From: JBKBIP01 sp046297495
Lineage (GTDB): Bacteria; Planctomycetota; Planctomycetia; Gemmatales; Gemmataceae
Direction of reading: 5' to 3'
Assembly: GCA_046297495.1 (NCBI GenBank)
Contig: JBKBIP010000019.1
Location: 1-64,000, forward strand
Length of the DNA: 64,000 bases
Made by a program: the position numbers and the translations under genes. Under the pieces are notes generated by a model, which saw nothing but the letters and a program-made list of their open reading frames with translations, was not told the origin of the DNA and did not search any database. Shown here in pieces: positions 8,799 through 18,800 of this stretch; positions within the stretch are counted from its first letter, which is position 1; every line of letters begins with the position of its first letter.

Positions 8799-10283
8799 AT
8801 GAACGGCGCGGAACTGCTACGTAACGTGGAACTGCTGCACCGCGAGAAGAACATTCCCCGCGAGCTGATTTTCCAGGGGATCGAAACGGCGGTGCAGGTG
8901 GCGGCGGCACGACATTATGGGGATGAGGAAGAAGTCGTCGTCACCATCAATCGAGATTCAGGGGAAATCCGCGCGCAGCGGGGAGAGATGGTCATCGACC
9001 CGGAAGTGCTGGGCCGCATCGCCGCCCAGAGCGCCAAGCAAGCGATGATTCAAAAGATCCGCGAGGCCGAGGGGAACGCCATCTTCGATGAGTATGCCGC
9101 CATGAAGGGGGATTTGGTGCAGGGCACCATCCAGCGCTTCGAAGGGGGGGCGGCCATTGTCACCGTGGGCAAATCGGAAGCCATCTTGCCACGCAGCGAA
9201 CAAATTCCCGGCGAGACGCACCATGTGAATGAGCGCGTCAAGGCGGTGATCTTGGATGTGAAGAAGCAAGGCCATCGGGTCAAGATCGTCCTGTCACGCA
9301 CCCATCCTGAATTCGTGCGCCGGCTGTTCGAGATCGAAATTCCCGAAATCGCCGATCGAACCATTGAAATCAAAGCCGTGGCCCGCGAGGCAGGGTATCG
9401 CACCAAAATCGCCGTCTCCAGCATCGACTTGAAAGTCGATTGCGTCGGCGCTTGCGTCGGCGTTCACGGCAGCCGCATTAAGAACATCGTCAACGAACTC
9501 AGCGGCGAACGGATTGATATTGTCCGCTGGAATGATTCGCTCCAAGTTATGATTCCCAACGCCTTGCAACCGGCGCAGATCGAGGAAGTATTTCTCTATC
9601 CGCGTTTGGGGCGTGCCATTGTCTTGGTGCAGGAAGATCAACTGTCACTGGCCATCGGCCGACGCGGCCAAAACGTCCGCCTCGCCTCCAAGCTGGTTGG
9701 TTGGGACATTGAGATTATGACGCACGACGAGTTGAGTGAAGGAATCGAACGAGCGGAACGCTGGTTCCGTGAGATTCCCGGCGTCACGGACGAGATGGTG
9801 GAAGCGTTCATCGAGGAAGGATTTCTCTCTTACGACGACTTAACCTTCCTGGAGCCAGCGCACTTGGCCGAGCTGGCCGGCGTCAGCGAGGAAGAGGCCG
9901 AGGAGATGATCGCCGTCGCGGAGGAAGCGGCGGAACGCATCGAAGCCGAAGGCCCAGCCGCCAAGGAAAGCACGCCCACCGCCCCGGTCGCCGTCACGGC
10001 GGCGGAAGCGACCGAAGCCGAAGAGGCCGAGGCCGCCACTAATGGCACACTTGCAGATACGGAAGTGGTCATCCACCAGGAAGAAAGCGAGACAACCACC
10101 GCCTCGGAAGGAGAATCCTTGGATAATCGCGTTTCGGAGGACGAGGGGACCTCCGACCCAGTGGAAGGCGAAACCGCGAATGACTCGCCGCCGGATGCCA
10201 CGGACGAGGCCGACACGGGCCTGGAGGAATCGGCCTCGGAACCTGAGAACGACGATATGGAAGTTCGGCCCGCGACTTCGTGA
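8799..10283 (+). CDS. nusA: Transcription termination/antitermination factor NusA
   Basis: The start is ATG 8799 (MNGAELLRNVELLHREKN), after gaggat; longer in-frame starts run through the terminator-like hairpin. The protein has 494 residues. The NusA N-terminal RNA polymerase-binding domain is at about 1-100, the S1 domain at about 104-168 (GDLVQGTIQRFEGGAAIVTV), KH1 at about 190-260 (GVHGSRIKNI), KH2 near 285-330 (IGRRGQNVRLASKLVGWDIEI), and a helix-hairpin-helix-like segment follows (FLEPAHLAELAGVSEEEAEEM). The last 100 residues are strongly acidic, Glu/Ala/Thr-rich and probably disordered. NusA binds RNA polymerase and nascent RNA and modulates pausing and termination. It heads the cluster nusA-infB-DUF503-rbfA; a 206-bp spacer without a gene separates it from infB. 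Confidence 0.95.
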   Translation: MNGAELLRNVELLHREKNIPRELIFQGIETAVQVAAARHYGDEEEVVVTINRDSGEIRAQRGEMVIDPEVLGRIAAQSAKQAMIQKIREAEGNAIFDEYAAMKGDLVQGTIQRFEGGAAIVTVGKSEAILPRSEQIPGETHHVNERVKAVILDVKKQGHRVKIVLSRTHPEFVRRLFEIEIPEIADRTIEIKAVAREAGYRTKIAVSSIDLKVDCVGACVGVHGSRIKNIVNELSGERIDIVRWNDSLQVMIPNALQPAQIEEVFLYPRLGRAIVLVQEDQLSLAIGRRGQNVRLASKLVGWDIEIMTHDELSEGIERAERWFREIPGVTDEMVEAFIEEGFLSYDDLTFLEPAHLAELAGVSEEEAEEMIAVAEEAAERIEAEGPAAKESTPTAPVAVTAAEATEAEEAEAATNGTLADTEVVIHQEESETTTASEGESLDNRVSEDEGTSDPVEGETANDSPPDATDEADTGLEESASEPENDDMEVRPATS

Positions 10284-10489
10284 TTCTACTTGAAAATTCC
10301 GCCGCGCTAAAACCAAGGCCTTCCGTGTCGGACATTGGCCTCCGAATCAGGACGCGAATCCCAACCGCCGGTGGAGATAGCCTTTTTCCATACCGCTTGG
10401 CCGCGTAAAATAGATTTAGACGAAATTGTTCGCCACGCGACACATTCTAGGACTCGCGAACGTGCCGTGGCCCACCACAGGAGTTCCGC

Positions 10490-13400
10490 TTGCAAAAAGA
10501 CAAAGTACGTGTTTATGAGTTGGCCCGGAAATTGAATGTCGAGACCAAAGACTTGCTCGACATGTGCAAACAAGCCGGGCTGGACGTGAAAAATCAGCTG
10601 AGCAGCCTCGATCCCGAGCAACGCGACGCCATTGAGGAGTTAGTCAAACGTGGGGGACAGGTGGCGGTTCAGGCTGCGCCATCCGCCACGGCCACATTGC
10701 CGGAAGTATCCAGCCGGGTGCGAAATTTGAACGCTCGTCCGCGTCCCGCCCCGCGATCGACGCCTACCACGGTCAAACCAGCGCCACCCACTCCAGTGGT
10801 GGAGTCCCCCGTGACCAAGGTGGAACCCTCCGCCAAGCCAGTAGCTTCTCCCGTAAGCAAGCCCGCAGTCGAGAGCAAGCCGCCGGTCGAGAGTAAGCCC
10901 GNNNNNNNNNNNNNNNNNNNNNNNNNNNNNNNNNNNNNNNNNNNNNNNNNNNNNNNNNNNNNNNNNNNNNNNNNNNNNNNNNNNNNNNNNNNNNNNNNNA
11001 GTCGAGAGCAAGCCGCCGGTCGAGAGTAAGCCCGCAGCGGTAGTTACCCCTGCCGCCTCGCCTGCGGCCAAGCATCCTACCCCAGCTGCTTCCCTTCCAG
11101 AACCCTCGATTGCCGAGCCGGGGCCTTCCGCCGCGGACGCCCCCCCGGCCGTCGCCGCACGTACTTCCGAACCAGTGGACCATAGGACGCCAGAAATCGT
11201 GACTACCCGAACGCAAGAAGAAACGCCAGCTCGTGAAACCGAAATTCCTCTTCACCCGCAGACGCCAGTAACCGCCCCGCCCCCCTTGGACACGGGCAAA
11301 GTACGCAATCTAAAACCGGGTCGCGGCGAGGGGGGTGGCGCCAAGCCCACGCCGCGCCATCGTCCGCCGCTCCGCCCCGTGATGCGTAACATTGCCACAC
11401 CACCACCGCTCAAGCCCAGTCTGGCCCGGCCCGAAAAAGACAAGTCCAAGGAACCCACGCAAAAACCGATCGCGCGGCCGGTCGAGGCCATCAAGGGGGG
11501 GCAGGTTAGTGTTAAGGAAATCATCAACAAACTAGCGGTCGCCCCGGGTAAAGCCGTGCCGCCCCCCGACGCCGACGAAGATGAGCTGGACGCCAAAGGA
11601 AAGAAGAAGCGTCCGGGCCAAGTGGTGGGCCGCGACACGCGCCATAAACTCCGCAATGAGCGCGCCGAGAAACGGAAACAGGAAACCGATGCCAAGGTGC
11701 GCGGCGGCCAAGTGATCATCGAAGAAGAGGAAGCTCGCCCCCGTCTCAAACAGCGGGCCCGGGCGCCGAAGCCAGTCAAGCAACCCATTACGTTGCCCCG
11801 GAAAGGAAAAGTTCCCATCGAGCTTCCGATCACCGTGCGTTCCCTGTCCGCGGCCATTGGTGTTCCCGCCGGCGCGTTGTTGTTCAAGCTCCGGGATCAT
11901 GGCGCGCTGCCAACGGTGAACATCAACTCTACCCTCGAACCGGAGTTGGCCGAAGTAATCGCCCTGGACGTGGGCATCGAGCTGGACATTAAACGCCCCG
12001 TCGATTCGGAAGAACAATTGTTGGCCGAGTTGGCGCAACCCACCAACCCAGAGGATTTGCGGCCACGGGCGCCAGTAGTGACGATCATGGGGCATGTCGA
12101 TCACGGCAAGACGTCGCTGCTCGACAAAATCCGCCAAAGCAACGTGGTGGCCACAGAGGCCGGCGGCATCACCCAGGTCATCCGTGCCTGGCGCGTCGAG
12201 CACGGCGGTCGGCCGGTGACGTTTCTCGATACGCCGGGACACGAAGCATTCACCAAAATGCGGGCCCGCGGCGCGCAGGTTACGGACGTGGCCGTCATCG
12301 TCGTGGCCGCCGACGACGGCGTCATGCCGCAAACCGAGGAAGCCATCAACCACGCCAAGGCCGCCGGCGTCCCCATCGTGGTCGCCATCAATAAAGTTGA
12401 TCTCCCCAACGCCAACCTGAATCGCACTCGGCAACAGCTCTACGGCATGGAGCTGATCCCCGACAATATGGGGGGGGATGTCCCCTTCGTGGAAACCAGC
12501 GCCGCCACCGGCAAGGGCATCGACGAACTGCTCGACGTGCTCTCACTGGTCGCGGAAATGCGGGAATTGAAAGCGAATCCCACGGGACCAGGCCGTGGCA
12601 CCTGCCTCGAAGCCATGCTCAGCGAGGACGAAGGCGTGCGGGCCACGCTGCTCGTGCAGAGCGGCACCCTGCATCGCGGCGACGTGATCCTGTGCGGCGC
12701 CACCTATGGCCGGGTGCGGGCCATGTACGACGACTTGGGCCGACCGATTCAGGAAGCCGGCCCCAGCGTTCCGGTGCGCATCACGGGCCTGGACGAAGTG
12801 CCCAACGCCGACGATCCCTTCCAGGTGGTCCCCGATTTGGCACTGGCACGCTCCATCGCCGAGCGCCGCAAGTCCCGGCAGCAGGAAGCCGCCCTCGTCA
12901 AGCCGCGCGTCTTCAGCCTGGAAACGCTGGCTGAAATCAAGATCGCGGAATTGAAAGTCATCCTCAAAGCAGATTTTCGCGGCTCCATCGAGGCCATTCG
13001 CAAGGAGCTGGACAAGCTGCACCATGAGGAAGTGCGCGTCCGCATCCTGCACACCGGCATCGGCGCCATCACGGAAAGCGACGTGCAATTGGCCCTGGCC
13101 TCGCCGTCCGACACCGTCATCATTGGCTTCAATGTCGTTCCCGACGACCGGGCGCAAGCTCTCGCCGAGGAAAAAGGGATCAGTCTGCGGCTTTACAACG
13201 TCATCTACCAACTGACCGATGACATCAAGGCGGCCTTGGAAGGCAAGCTCAAGCCGCGCGAGGAAATCGTTCACCTGGGCCGGGCCGTGGTCCGCGAGAT
13301 CTTCAAGATCAGCCGCATCGGCACCATCGCCGGTTGCTACGTCACCCAGGGGACCATTGAACGCTCCGCCAAGGTCCGCCTCATCCGTCAAGGGGTCGTC

Positions 13401-13577
13401 ATCTATCCGCCGCCGGACCGGACCGCCAGCCTCGATTCGCTCAAACGCTTCAAGGACGACGTCCGCGAAGTCCGCGAAGGTTTTGAGTGTGGTTTGAAGA
13501 TCGCCGGCTACGATGATTTGAAGGTGGACGATGTCATCGAAGCATACAAGATCGAACAGGTGCAACGAACGCTGTAA
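10490..13577 (+). CDS. infB: Translation initiation factor IF-2 (interrupted by an assembly gap)
   Basis: The probable start is TTG 10490, with caggag seven bases upstream. The N-terminal IF2_N module is DKVRVYELARKLNVETKDLL. A long Pro/Lys/Val-rich linker contains the N-run 10902-10999. After it come a second IF2_N-like module (ITVRSLSAAIGVPAGALLFKL, nt 11830-11900) and the GTPase domain: G1 GHVDHGKTS, switch GITQ, G3 DTPGHEAF, G4 NKVD. Domains II-IV continue to the stop. IF-2 places initiator tRNA on the ribosome with GTP. The frame before the gap (codons at 10868 and onward) and after it (codons at 11001 and onward) disagree by one base, so the gap length is wrong rather than the gene being broken. 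Confidence 0.93.
10865..11036 (+). repeat. 36-bp tandem repeat in infB flanking the gap
   Basis: The same 37 bases, encoding VESKPPVESKPA-type units, end at the left edge of the N-run (10865-10901) and restart at its right edge (11000-11036). The basic unit is 36 bp, itself two near-copies of 18 bp. The gap is therefore a repeat the assembly could not resolve. Confidence 0.85.
10902..10999. other. Assembly gap of 98 N
   Basis: Ninety-eight unknown bases inside infB. For an intact frame the gap must be 97 or 100 modulo 3. If whole 36-bp units are missing, lengths such as 73 or 109 fit. Confidence 0.95.
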
Positions 13578-13617
13578 GGATCCAAGCCGGTCCCTGGAGG
13601 ACCGAAATTAACGAACC

Positions 13618-13896
13618 ATGTATGTCGGCTCCTTGCGTGTACGCTTATATGTTCGTGAGTCCCGCGGCTTGAAGGATAAACGCCAGGTGCTGCGGAGCAT
13701 CCACGATCGGTTGCGCAACGCTTTCAACATAGCGGTCGCGGAGGTGGACGCCCAGGACAATCGCCAGCTGATCGTGCTCGGTTTCGCCACCGTCGGCGCA
13801 GAACGTCAACAGGTGAAGCACACGTTGGAACGCATCGTTGAAGCCCTGCGCGGCCACCCGGTCGCGGAGTTGTTGGATCACGAATGGGACGTGTGA
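13618..13896 (+). CDS. DUF503 (YlxP-like) protein
   Basis: This 92-residue protein matches the DUF503 family over its whole length: MYVGSLRVRLYVRESRGLKDKR at the start, then RLRNAFNIAVAEVDAQDN and LGFATVGAERQQVKHTLERIV. The family commonly lies between infB and rbfA, as here. The start ATG follows infB by 40 bases with a ggagg ribosome binding site, so co-transcription is likely. The molecular role is not settled; the position suggests ribosome assembly or translation, an inference from neighbours only. Confidence 0.88.
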   Translation: MYVGSLRVRLYVRESRGLKDKRQVLRSIHDRLRNAFNIAVAEVDAQDNRQLIVLGFATVGAERQQVKHTLERIVEALRGHPVAELLDHEWDV

Positions 13897-13910
13897 AACG
13901 CTTTGCTCCC

Positions 13911-13938
13911 GTTTAACGAGCGAGCCGCGGGCAAGCGG
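13911..13938 (+). repeat. Dispersed motif family E, copy 1
   Basis: gtttaacgagcgagccgcgg followed by gcaag resembles copies at 22904, 25102, 27811 and 39817 (core GTTTAGCGG.CGAGCC, with or without GCGGGCAAGCC). Confidence 0.5.
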
Positions 13939-14081
13939 TCATGAGGCGAAACCGCGAAATCTTAATCAAAAGGCTAAATCCCAGCCAGGATTTTGAAAGA
14001 AGTGCATTAGAGCGGTTCGTACACGAATGGCATATGCCATGAGAAGTAGCTATTGGGGATCGGTTAAGTTGGTCACGGAGA

Positions 14082-14158
14082 GTGGCTGGCGTAGAGCGTA
14101 GCGATGCCCCGGCGCGGACGTGCCCGGGCATCGATCGCTGTCGCTCTACGCTAGCCAC
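14082..14158. repeat. Long imperfect palindrome
   Basis: gtggctggcgtagagcg (from 14082) pairs with cgctctacgctagccac (to 14158). The inner arms gcgatgccccgg and cccgggcatcgatcgc extend the stem to about 30 bp. No partner copy is present in the window. Confidence 0.75.
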
Positions 14159-14302
14159 CCCAAACGTTTTCAGACCATCTCAACCGGCACAGGGGTAGGT
14201 GTCTTGATCATGCTGTAACGTCGCGCAGGGACGCTGACCCCTTATCGTTGTATGCCATGCAACCGCCGAACCGTTCTAACCTAAAGGAAACGATCGCAAT
14301 CC

Positions 14303-14749
14303 ATGAAACCCTACCGGCTGGCGCGTGTGGCCGAGATGATTCGGGAAGTGGCCAGCGAAACCATTTTATTTGAGCTACGCGATCCACGGGTCAAGGGCGT
14401 GACCGTGACGCGGGCTGAAGTGTCTGGAGATTTGCAGCACGCCAAGGTCTATGTATCCTTGATGGGCACGCCCCAGGAGCAGAAGTTGTGTTTGCACGGC
14501 CTTAAGCACGCCGCCGGCTTCGTCCAATCGAAGGTGGCCCAGCGCTTGCAAACGCGCTTCACGCCGGTCATTCGCTTTATCGTCGATGAGGGAGTGAAGA
14601 AAAGCCTCGAAGTGTCCCGGCTGCTCAAGGAAGCCTTGGCCCAGCCCGCCTCGGAAAGCGACTCCACGGAAGGAACAGCGGAAGAGGAGTCGTCCGCCAT
14701 TTCGCCCGACCGAGAAGAAGACTCGGCCTCTCCCGATGATACGGGATAG
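14303..14749 (+). CDS. rbfA: Ribosome-binding factor A
   Basis: Residues 1-110 form the RbfA KH-like domain: RLARVAEMIREVASETILFELRDPRVKGVTVT, then VYVSLMG, and FVQSKVAQRLQTRFTPVIRFIVDEGVKKS. RbfA binds the 30S subunit and helps mature the 16S rRNA 5' end. At 148 residues it is longer than the usual 110-130 because of an acidic Ser/Glu-rich tail, like the tail of NusA in this cluster. The start ATG 14303 has an upstream aaaggaa. It follows infB and DUF503 in the usual order but is separated by a repeat-bearing spacer. Confidence 0.92.
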   Translation: MKPYRLARVAEMIREVASETILFELRDPRVKGVTVTRAEVSGDLQHAKVYVSLMGTPQEQKLCLHGLKHAAGFVQSKVAQRLQTRFTPVIRFIVDEGVKKSLEVSRLLKEALAQPASESDSTEGTAEEESSAISPDREEDSASPDDTG

Positions 14750-14819
14750 CTGGTTGTCTTGTTGTCGGTTTCGTTTCCTCCTTCGCCATCCTTCAACCAG
14801 GGGGTGATCGCACACGACT

Positions 14820-15539
14820 ATGCCCACCATCACCAACAAACAACGCCAATTGACGCATCTATTTTCCGCTCTGAAAAAACGCTATGAACCGGCCGAGCCG
14901 CCGCCGTTGCCGGTCCTGGAGCAATTTCTCTACGCCATCTGCCGCGAAGGGGCGACCCGCGCGCGGGCCGATGAAGTGTTCCGCTTGCTCAAAGAGCGAT
15001 TTTTCGACTGGAACGAGATTCGCGTCAGCTCCGTCCGCGAAATCGACGAGGTTTTTGAAGATTATCGCGATGCCGACGTCCGCGCCCAACGGTTGATCGA
15101 CCTGTTGCAAGAAGTCTTTGAGATGACCTTTTCCTTCGAGCTAGAGTCGTTGCAGAAGAAGGGACTCAAAGAGGCGGCCAAGAAGCTGGCACGCTACAAG
15201 GCTGCCAACGATTACGCCGTCGCCTGGGTAGTGCAACGCTCCCTCGGCGGCCATGCCATCCCACTCGATGCTCCGACCGTGCGCGTGCTGCGCCGGCTCG
15301 GCGTACTCGACGGCGAGCAACAAGATATCGAAACCATGCGAGCCAGCCTGGAACATCTGATTCCCAAATCGAAAGGCCCCTTGTTCAACGAGCTGCTCAG
15401 CGAATTGGCGGAAGAGTTGTGTCATGAAGAGGAGCCGAAGTGTTCCGACTGTCCGCTGCGTGGCGACTGTCCCTCGGCCCAAACCGCCGTCTCCGTGCTG
15501 GCGACGGCGGAACGTGGCATGCGCTCCAAACCACGCTGA
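14820..15539 (+). CDS. Endonuclease III-like HhH-GPD protein with FeS cluster loop and altered active site
   Basis: The 239-residue protein has the HhH-GPD fold pattern. The C-terminal FeS loop is complete: Cys201, Cys208, Cys211 and Cys217 (C-x6-C-x2-C-x5-C), as in endonuclease III and MutY. The catalytic Asp equivalent is kept in PLDAPTVRV. Aligning on that Asp, the position of the glycosylase/lyase Lys in E. coli Nth holds Tyr, and the hairpin LPGVGR is replaced by YKAAND. A bifunctional lyase is therefore unlikely; it may be a monofunctional glycosylase or a DNA-binding protein. The family assignment is firm, but the activity is open. It follows rbfA by 70 bp on the same strand. Confidence 0.8.
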   Translation: MPTITNKQRQLTHLFSALKKRYEPAEPPPLPVLEQFLYAICREGATRARADEVFRLLKERFFDWNEIRVSSVREIDEVFEDYRDADVRAQRLIDLLQEVFEMTFSFELESLQKKGLKEAAKKLARYKAANDYAVAWVVQRSLGGHAIPLDAPTVRVLRRLGVLDGEQQDIETMRASLEHLIPKSKGPLFNELLSELAEELCHEEEPKCSDCPLRGDCPSAQTAVSVLATAERGMRSKPR

Positions 15540-15562
15540 GTGACAACGAGACCAGCGCCTTT

Positions 15563-15619
15563 GTGGGGCAAGTTGCCAACGTGCCAAGCCAGCATAGGTA
15601 CGTTGGCAACTTGCCCCAC
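15563..15619. repeat. Dispersed palindrome family B
   Basis: GTGGGGCAAGTTGCCAACG (15563-15581) is an exact reverse complement of 15601-15619 around a 19-base loop. It lies after the stop of the endonuclease III-like gene, between convergent genes, and could work as a bidirectional terminator. Confidence 0.85.
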
Positions 15620-15767
15620 GAGCCTTGCCAGACAATTTCCTAGTGGGGAACGGTTCCACTTTGGGAAGTCGTGGTCAGCCACCCGTCCCAGAGAGTGGGG
15701 TTGGAATATAATTCTTATATGCAATGAATTATTTGATTCCACGCTTTGAGATTTATTCTTGGAAGTA

Positions 15768-15796
15768 GGGGGTGGGGGGGAATGGAACAATGAAAC
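15768..15796 (+). repeat. Dispersed G-rich motif family G, copy 1
   Basis: A G-run with an interspersed T leads into aatggaacaatgaaac. The same junction occurs at 60121-60163 and, reversed, at 38443-38480. Confidence 0.65.
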
Positions 15797-15840
15797 TGTC
15801 ATTATGGCAGGTGGCATGAGAGTTTTGGAGAACCAGCCCC

Positions 15841-18800
15841 TCAAGTGTCCAGCGGTGACCAGTCGGTGATATCAAAGCGGGAATGAGGTGATACGGAGGG
15901 GACCATCGCGGTGTTTTCGTAGGCAGCTTGGCAGGGGTGGAGCAGCCGTTGAATGTCCTCAATGCTGAGGTAGCCCTGCTCGCGGCAGAACATCAAATCG
16001 GCCTGTCCCGGCACCCGGACCATATGCACGTCGGGCATGAGTTCCTTGACATCCTCGCTGAAGCGCTTGCCCGCCTCGCTGGCCGGCGCTAAGAGAAACG
16101 AATGTTGCTGAGCGGTATCCTTGCCGGCGACCAGCGGCGCGGCCTGAGCGAGGCAGGCGCGGGCTCGCGCGGCCAAATCGTCCTCGTCAGAGATGTCGGC
16201 CAGCTCCACCTCGGCCACGTCGGTAATCGGCAGCAAGTCGCTCAGGCAATGGGCGGCTTCCTCGATCAGCGGCCGGGCCAGGTTGCGCAGCAAATCGCCA
16301 CTGGTCATGCAGACATGATGCAGCCCCCCCAACACCGTTAACACGCGATCTTGCAAGGCTTGATCTAGCTGCGTCCATTGCTCCGGCGTCAAGCCCGAGA
16401 TAAACCGCGAGGCGGCCCGTTCCAGGTCGGTCTCACCGTCGGGGAGCACCACGCGGACGGTGGCCGACTGGCGAATATTATCCCAAAACGATTCCGTTGA
16501 AGGGGGCGGCGACATCCACGAACCGCTATCGGACAGGGAGCGGTTGCCGTCCAGGGGCGTTCCTTGGCTGAGCAGGTTGAAGGCCTCGTCCGAGGGGGCT
16601 TCAAAACCTTCCTGCAAGTTGCGCAGACGTTGACGGCAGAAGGTCAAATCACGCAGCCGTTCCTCCAATTTGCCTTGCAAGGCGGCGTAGAACTGCAAGC
16701 CGGCGCCGGTGATGTCCTCGGCTAGTCGTTGGCGCGTGTAGGCGGCCAGGTGATCGATGAACACCCGCAACAGCCGCCGCGTGCGTCCCCCCATGAAGAA
16801 GCTGAATCCCGTCGGCCCCACGACGCAGCGTTGCAAGGCGGTGTCGAGATGTTCCCAGGCCAAGTGTGTCTTTTGGACTTGTTGCTCGAAGCGGGCGTGC
16901 TGATTGGCGACTGCGTCTTGGCAAAATTGAATAAACCGTGTCAAAGCCGCCTCGGCTTCGGCGACGCGCCGGCCCGGATGTTCCATCAAGCCGAAGGCCA
17001 CCTCGGTCAACTTCTCTTCCCACGTCAACGCCACCTGCTGAATAGCCGTCGAGAAGGAGCGTCCCAACCGGCTGCGCCGCCAGCCGCTTTCCGTCTCCGC
17101 TTGCAGACTGACGCCGATCCAGTCGCGCACTCGGGACAGGGCTTGCTTGGCCCAGCTGCCGGGGTCTTCCAAAGCGATCATCTGTTGCGACTGTTCTTCC
17201 AGGTGGGACAGCAAGGCGGTTAGGGCCTCGGCGGGCAACCCCTCGGAGGGAATTTGAGCGGATTCCTCGATGCTGGCACAAACCGCCTCGAAGCGCAAGC
17301 CGGGATCGGCCAACGCGCGGGCGCAGGCGGCCTCCAACTCAGCGGAGTCTTCCTCTTCGCTGACCGCTTGCCATTCCTCCAGCAAGCGGGCGCAGGCTTG
17401 CCGCGCCCCCAAGCGCAACAACAGGCCGCGCGGAAACCACACGGCGAAGGTGCCGAAACTGCGGAACGGCGTCGCATTCAGCGATGGTTGCACGCGCCGC
17501 GAACGATCCAAGCGCAGGCCCAAGCCGGTCGTAACGTCATGGAAGATGTAGCTGCTCAAGTGAGCAATCGCGTCGCGTAGCGTTTCCGGGCCACGATGAG
17601 CTGCCTGGATCAAATAGACATTGTTGAACGGTGCGGACGCATCCACGATCCGCGGCCCATCGACGCCATACTGCGCGGCGAATTGAATGGCCGAATCGAA
17701 AAAGTGATTCAGCTCAGTCAAGGTGGCATAGACGTTGGCCTGCTCCTGCGGCGGCGTGGCCGGGTCGCTCGGCGCGCCACAGAACACAAAGACCGTGATT
17801 TCGGCGTTCGTGTGCCGCATCTGGTGCAGCAGCCGGCGCAGCGAATAGCCCAGATCGACTAACATGCCGCTGCCGCCGCCCCCCGCCGAGACAATGACGT
17901 GAATGCGGGGCGTGTTGTCGCGCAATGCCAACCCCGTCTGGCTCACCGATTGATACAGCGCATCGGGATGCGCCGCTTGCTGCATCTCGCGCCGCAAGCG
18001 AGCCAGGAAACGCAGGTGATTATCGGTAAACGCCAAGCGGCCCAAGGCCCGCGAGCCTTGCGTCTGCAAGGAACGGGGGACGCCATACAGTTTTTCGCGC
18101 GGCAGCCAATCGGTGAGCTGTTCGAGCATGCGCCGGCGATAATTGCTGGGAGGTTGCAAGGGGAGATTGCATACTTCGTTAGTGCTCAAGGCTACTTCGG
18201 GAGCGCCGCGCGCGGCCAGGCGGGGAGCGTCGGGGTCGGTGTCCACGTACAAGAAGCGCATCATGGGGATGTTGCTCAATTCCCCAAAGCGGTCGATGAA
18301 CCGGCAGCGCAGGTCCATCAGGGCACGCCGACCGAAGCCGCCGATGCCAATGATGAGGGTGGGCCGGAGCACGCCGGTCTGCGGCTGGGCCACCGTGATG
18401 CCCAGCTGCGAAATCTCTTCTCCTTCCATCACCGGGGACGGCGCCGGTGGCGCGTCCGGCTCCGGCAGGTTCTCCAAGAAGATGTCTTCCATCGTGTCGG
18501 CCATGGTCTTGGGCCGATTGCCGGGGGCGGCTTCCTGGATCAATTCAGGCCGCACGCTCTGGTTGCGAGCCAAGTACAGAGCGCGCACGAAAGCCATGCA
18601 GTTGGGAAAGCGCTTGCCGGGGTCTTTGGCCAAGGCCCGTGCCACGACGGGGCGTTCCGCTTCCGGCAGCAAGCGCAGCTCCGGTTCTTCCTTCATGTGC
18701 TGCATGGCCAGCTGGCGGGCGTTCTTGCCGTTGAACGGCCGTTGTCCGGTAAGTAATTCCTGATAGACGATGGCCAAGCTGTATTGGTCACTTTGCGGCG

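Larger units (their letters stand above)
13897..14302. other. Intergenic region between DUF503 and rbfA
   Basis: No gene is seen. It holds a family E repeat (13911-13938) and a long palindrome (14082-14158). This interrupts an otherwise tight translation cluster with about 400 bp of repeat-bearing DNA. Confidence 0.6.

Noticed and set aside
13897..14302. tRNA or small RNA gene in the infB-rbfA spacer
   Set aside because: The hairpin has one long stem; no cloverleaf or anticodon loop can be drawn.
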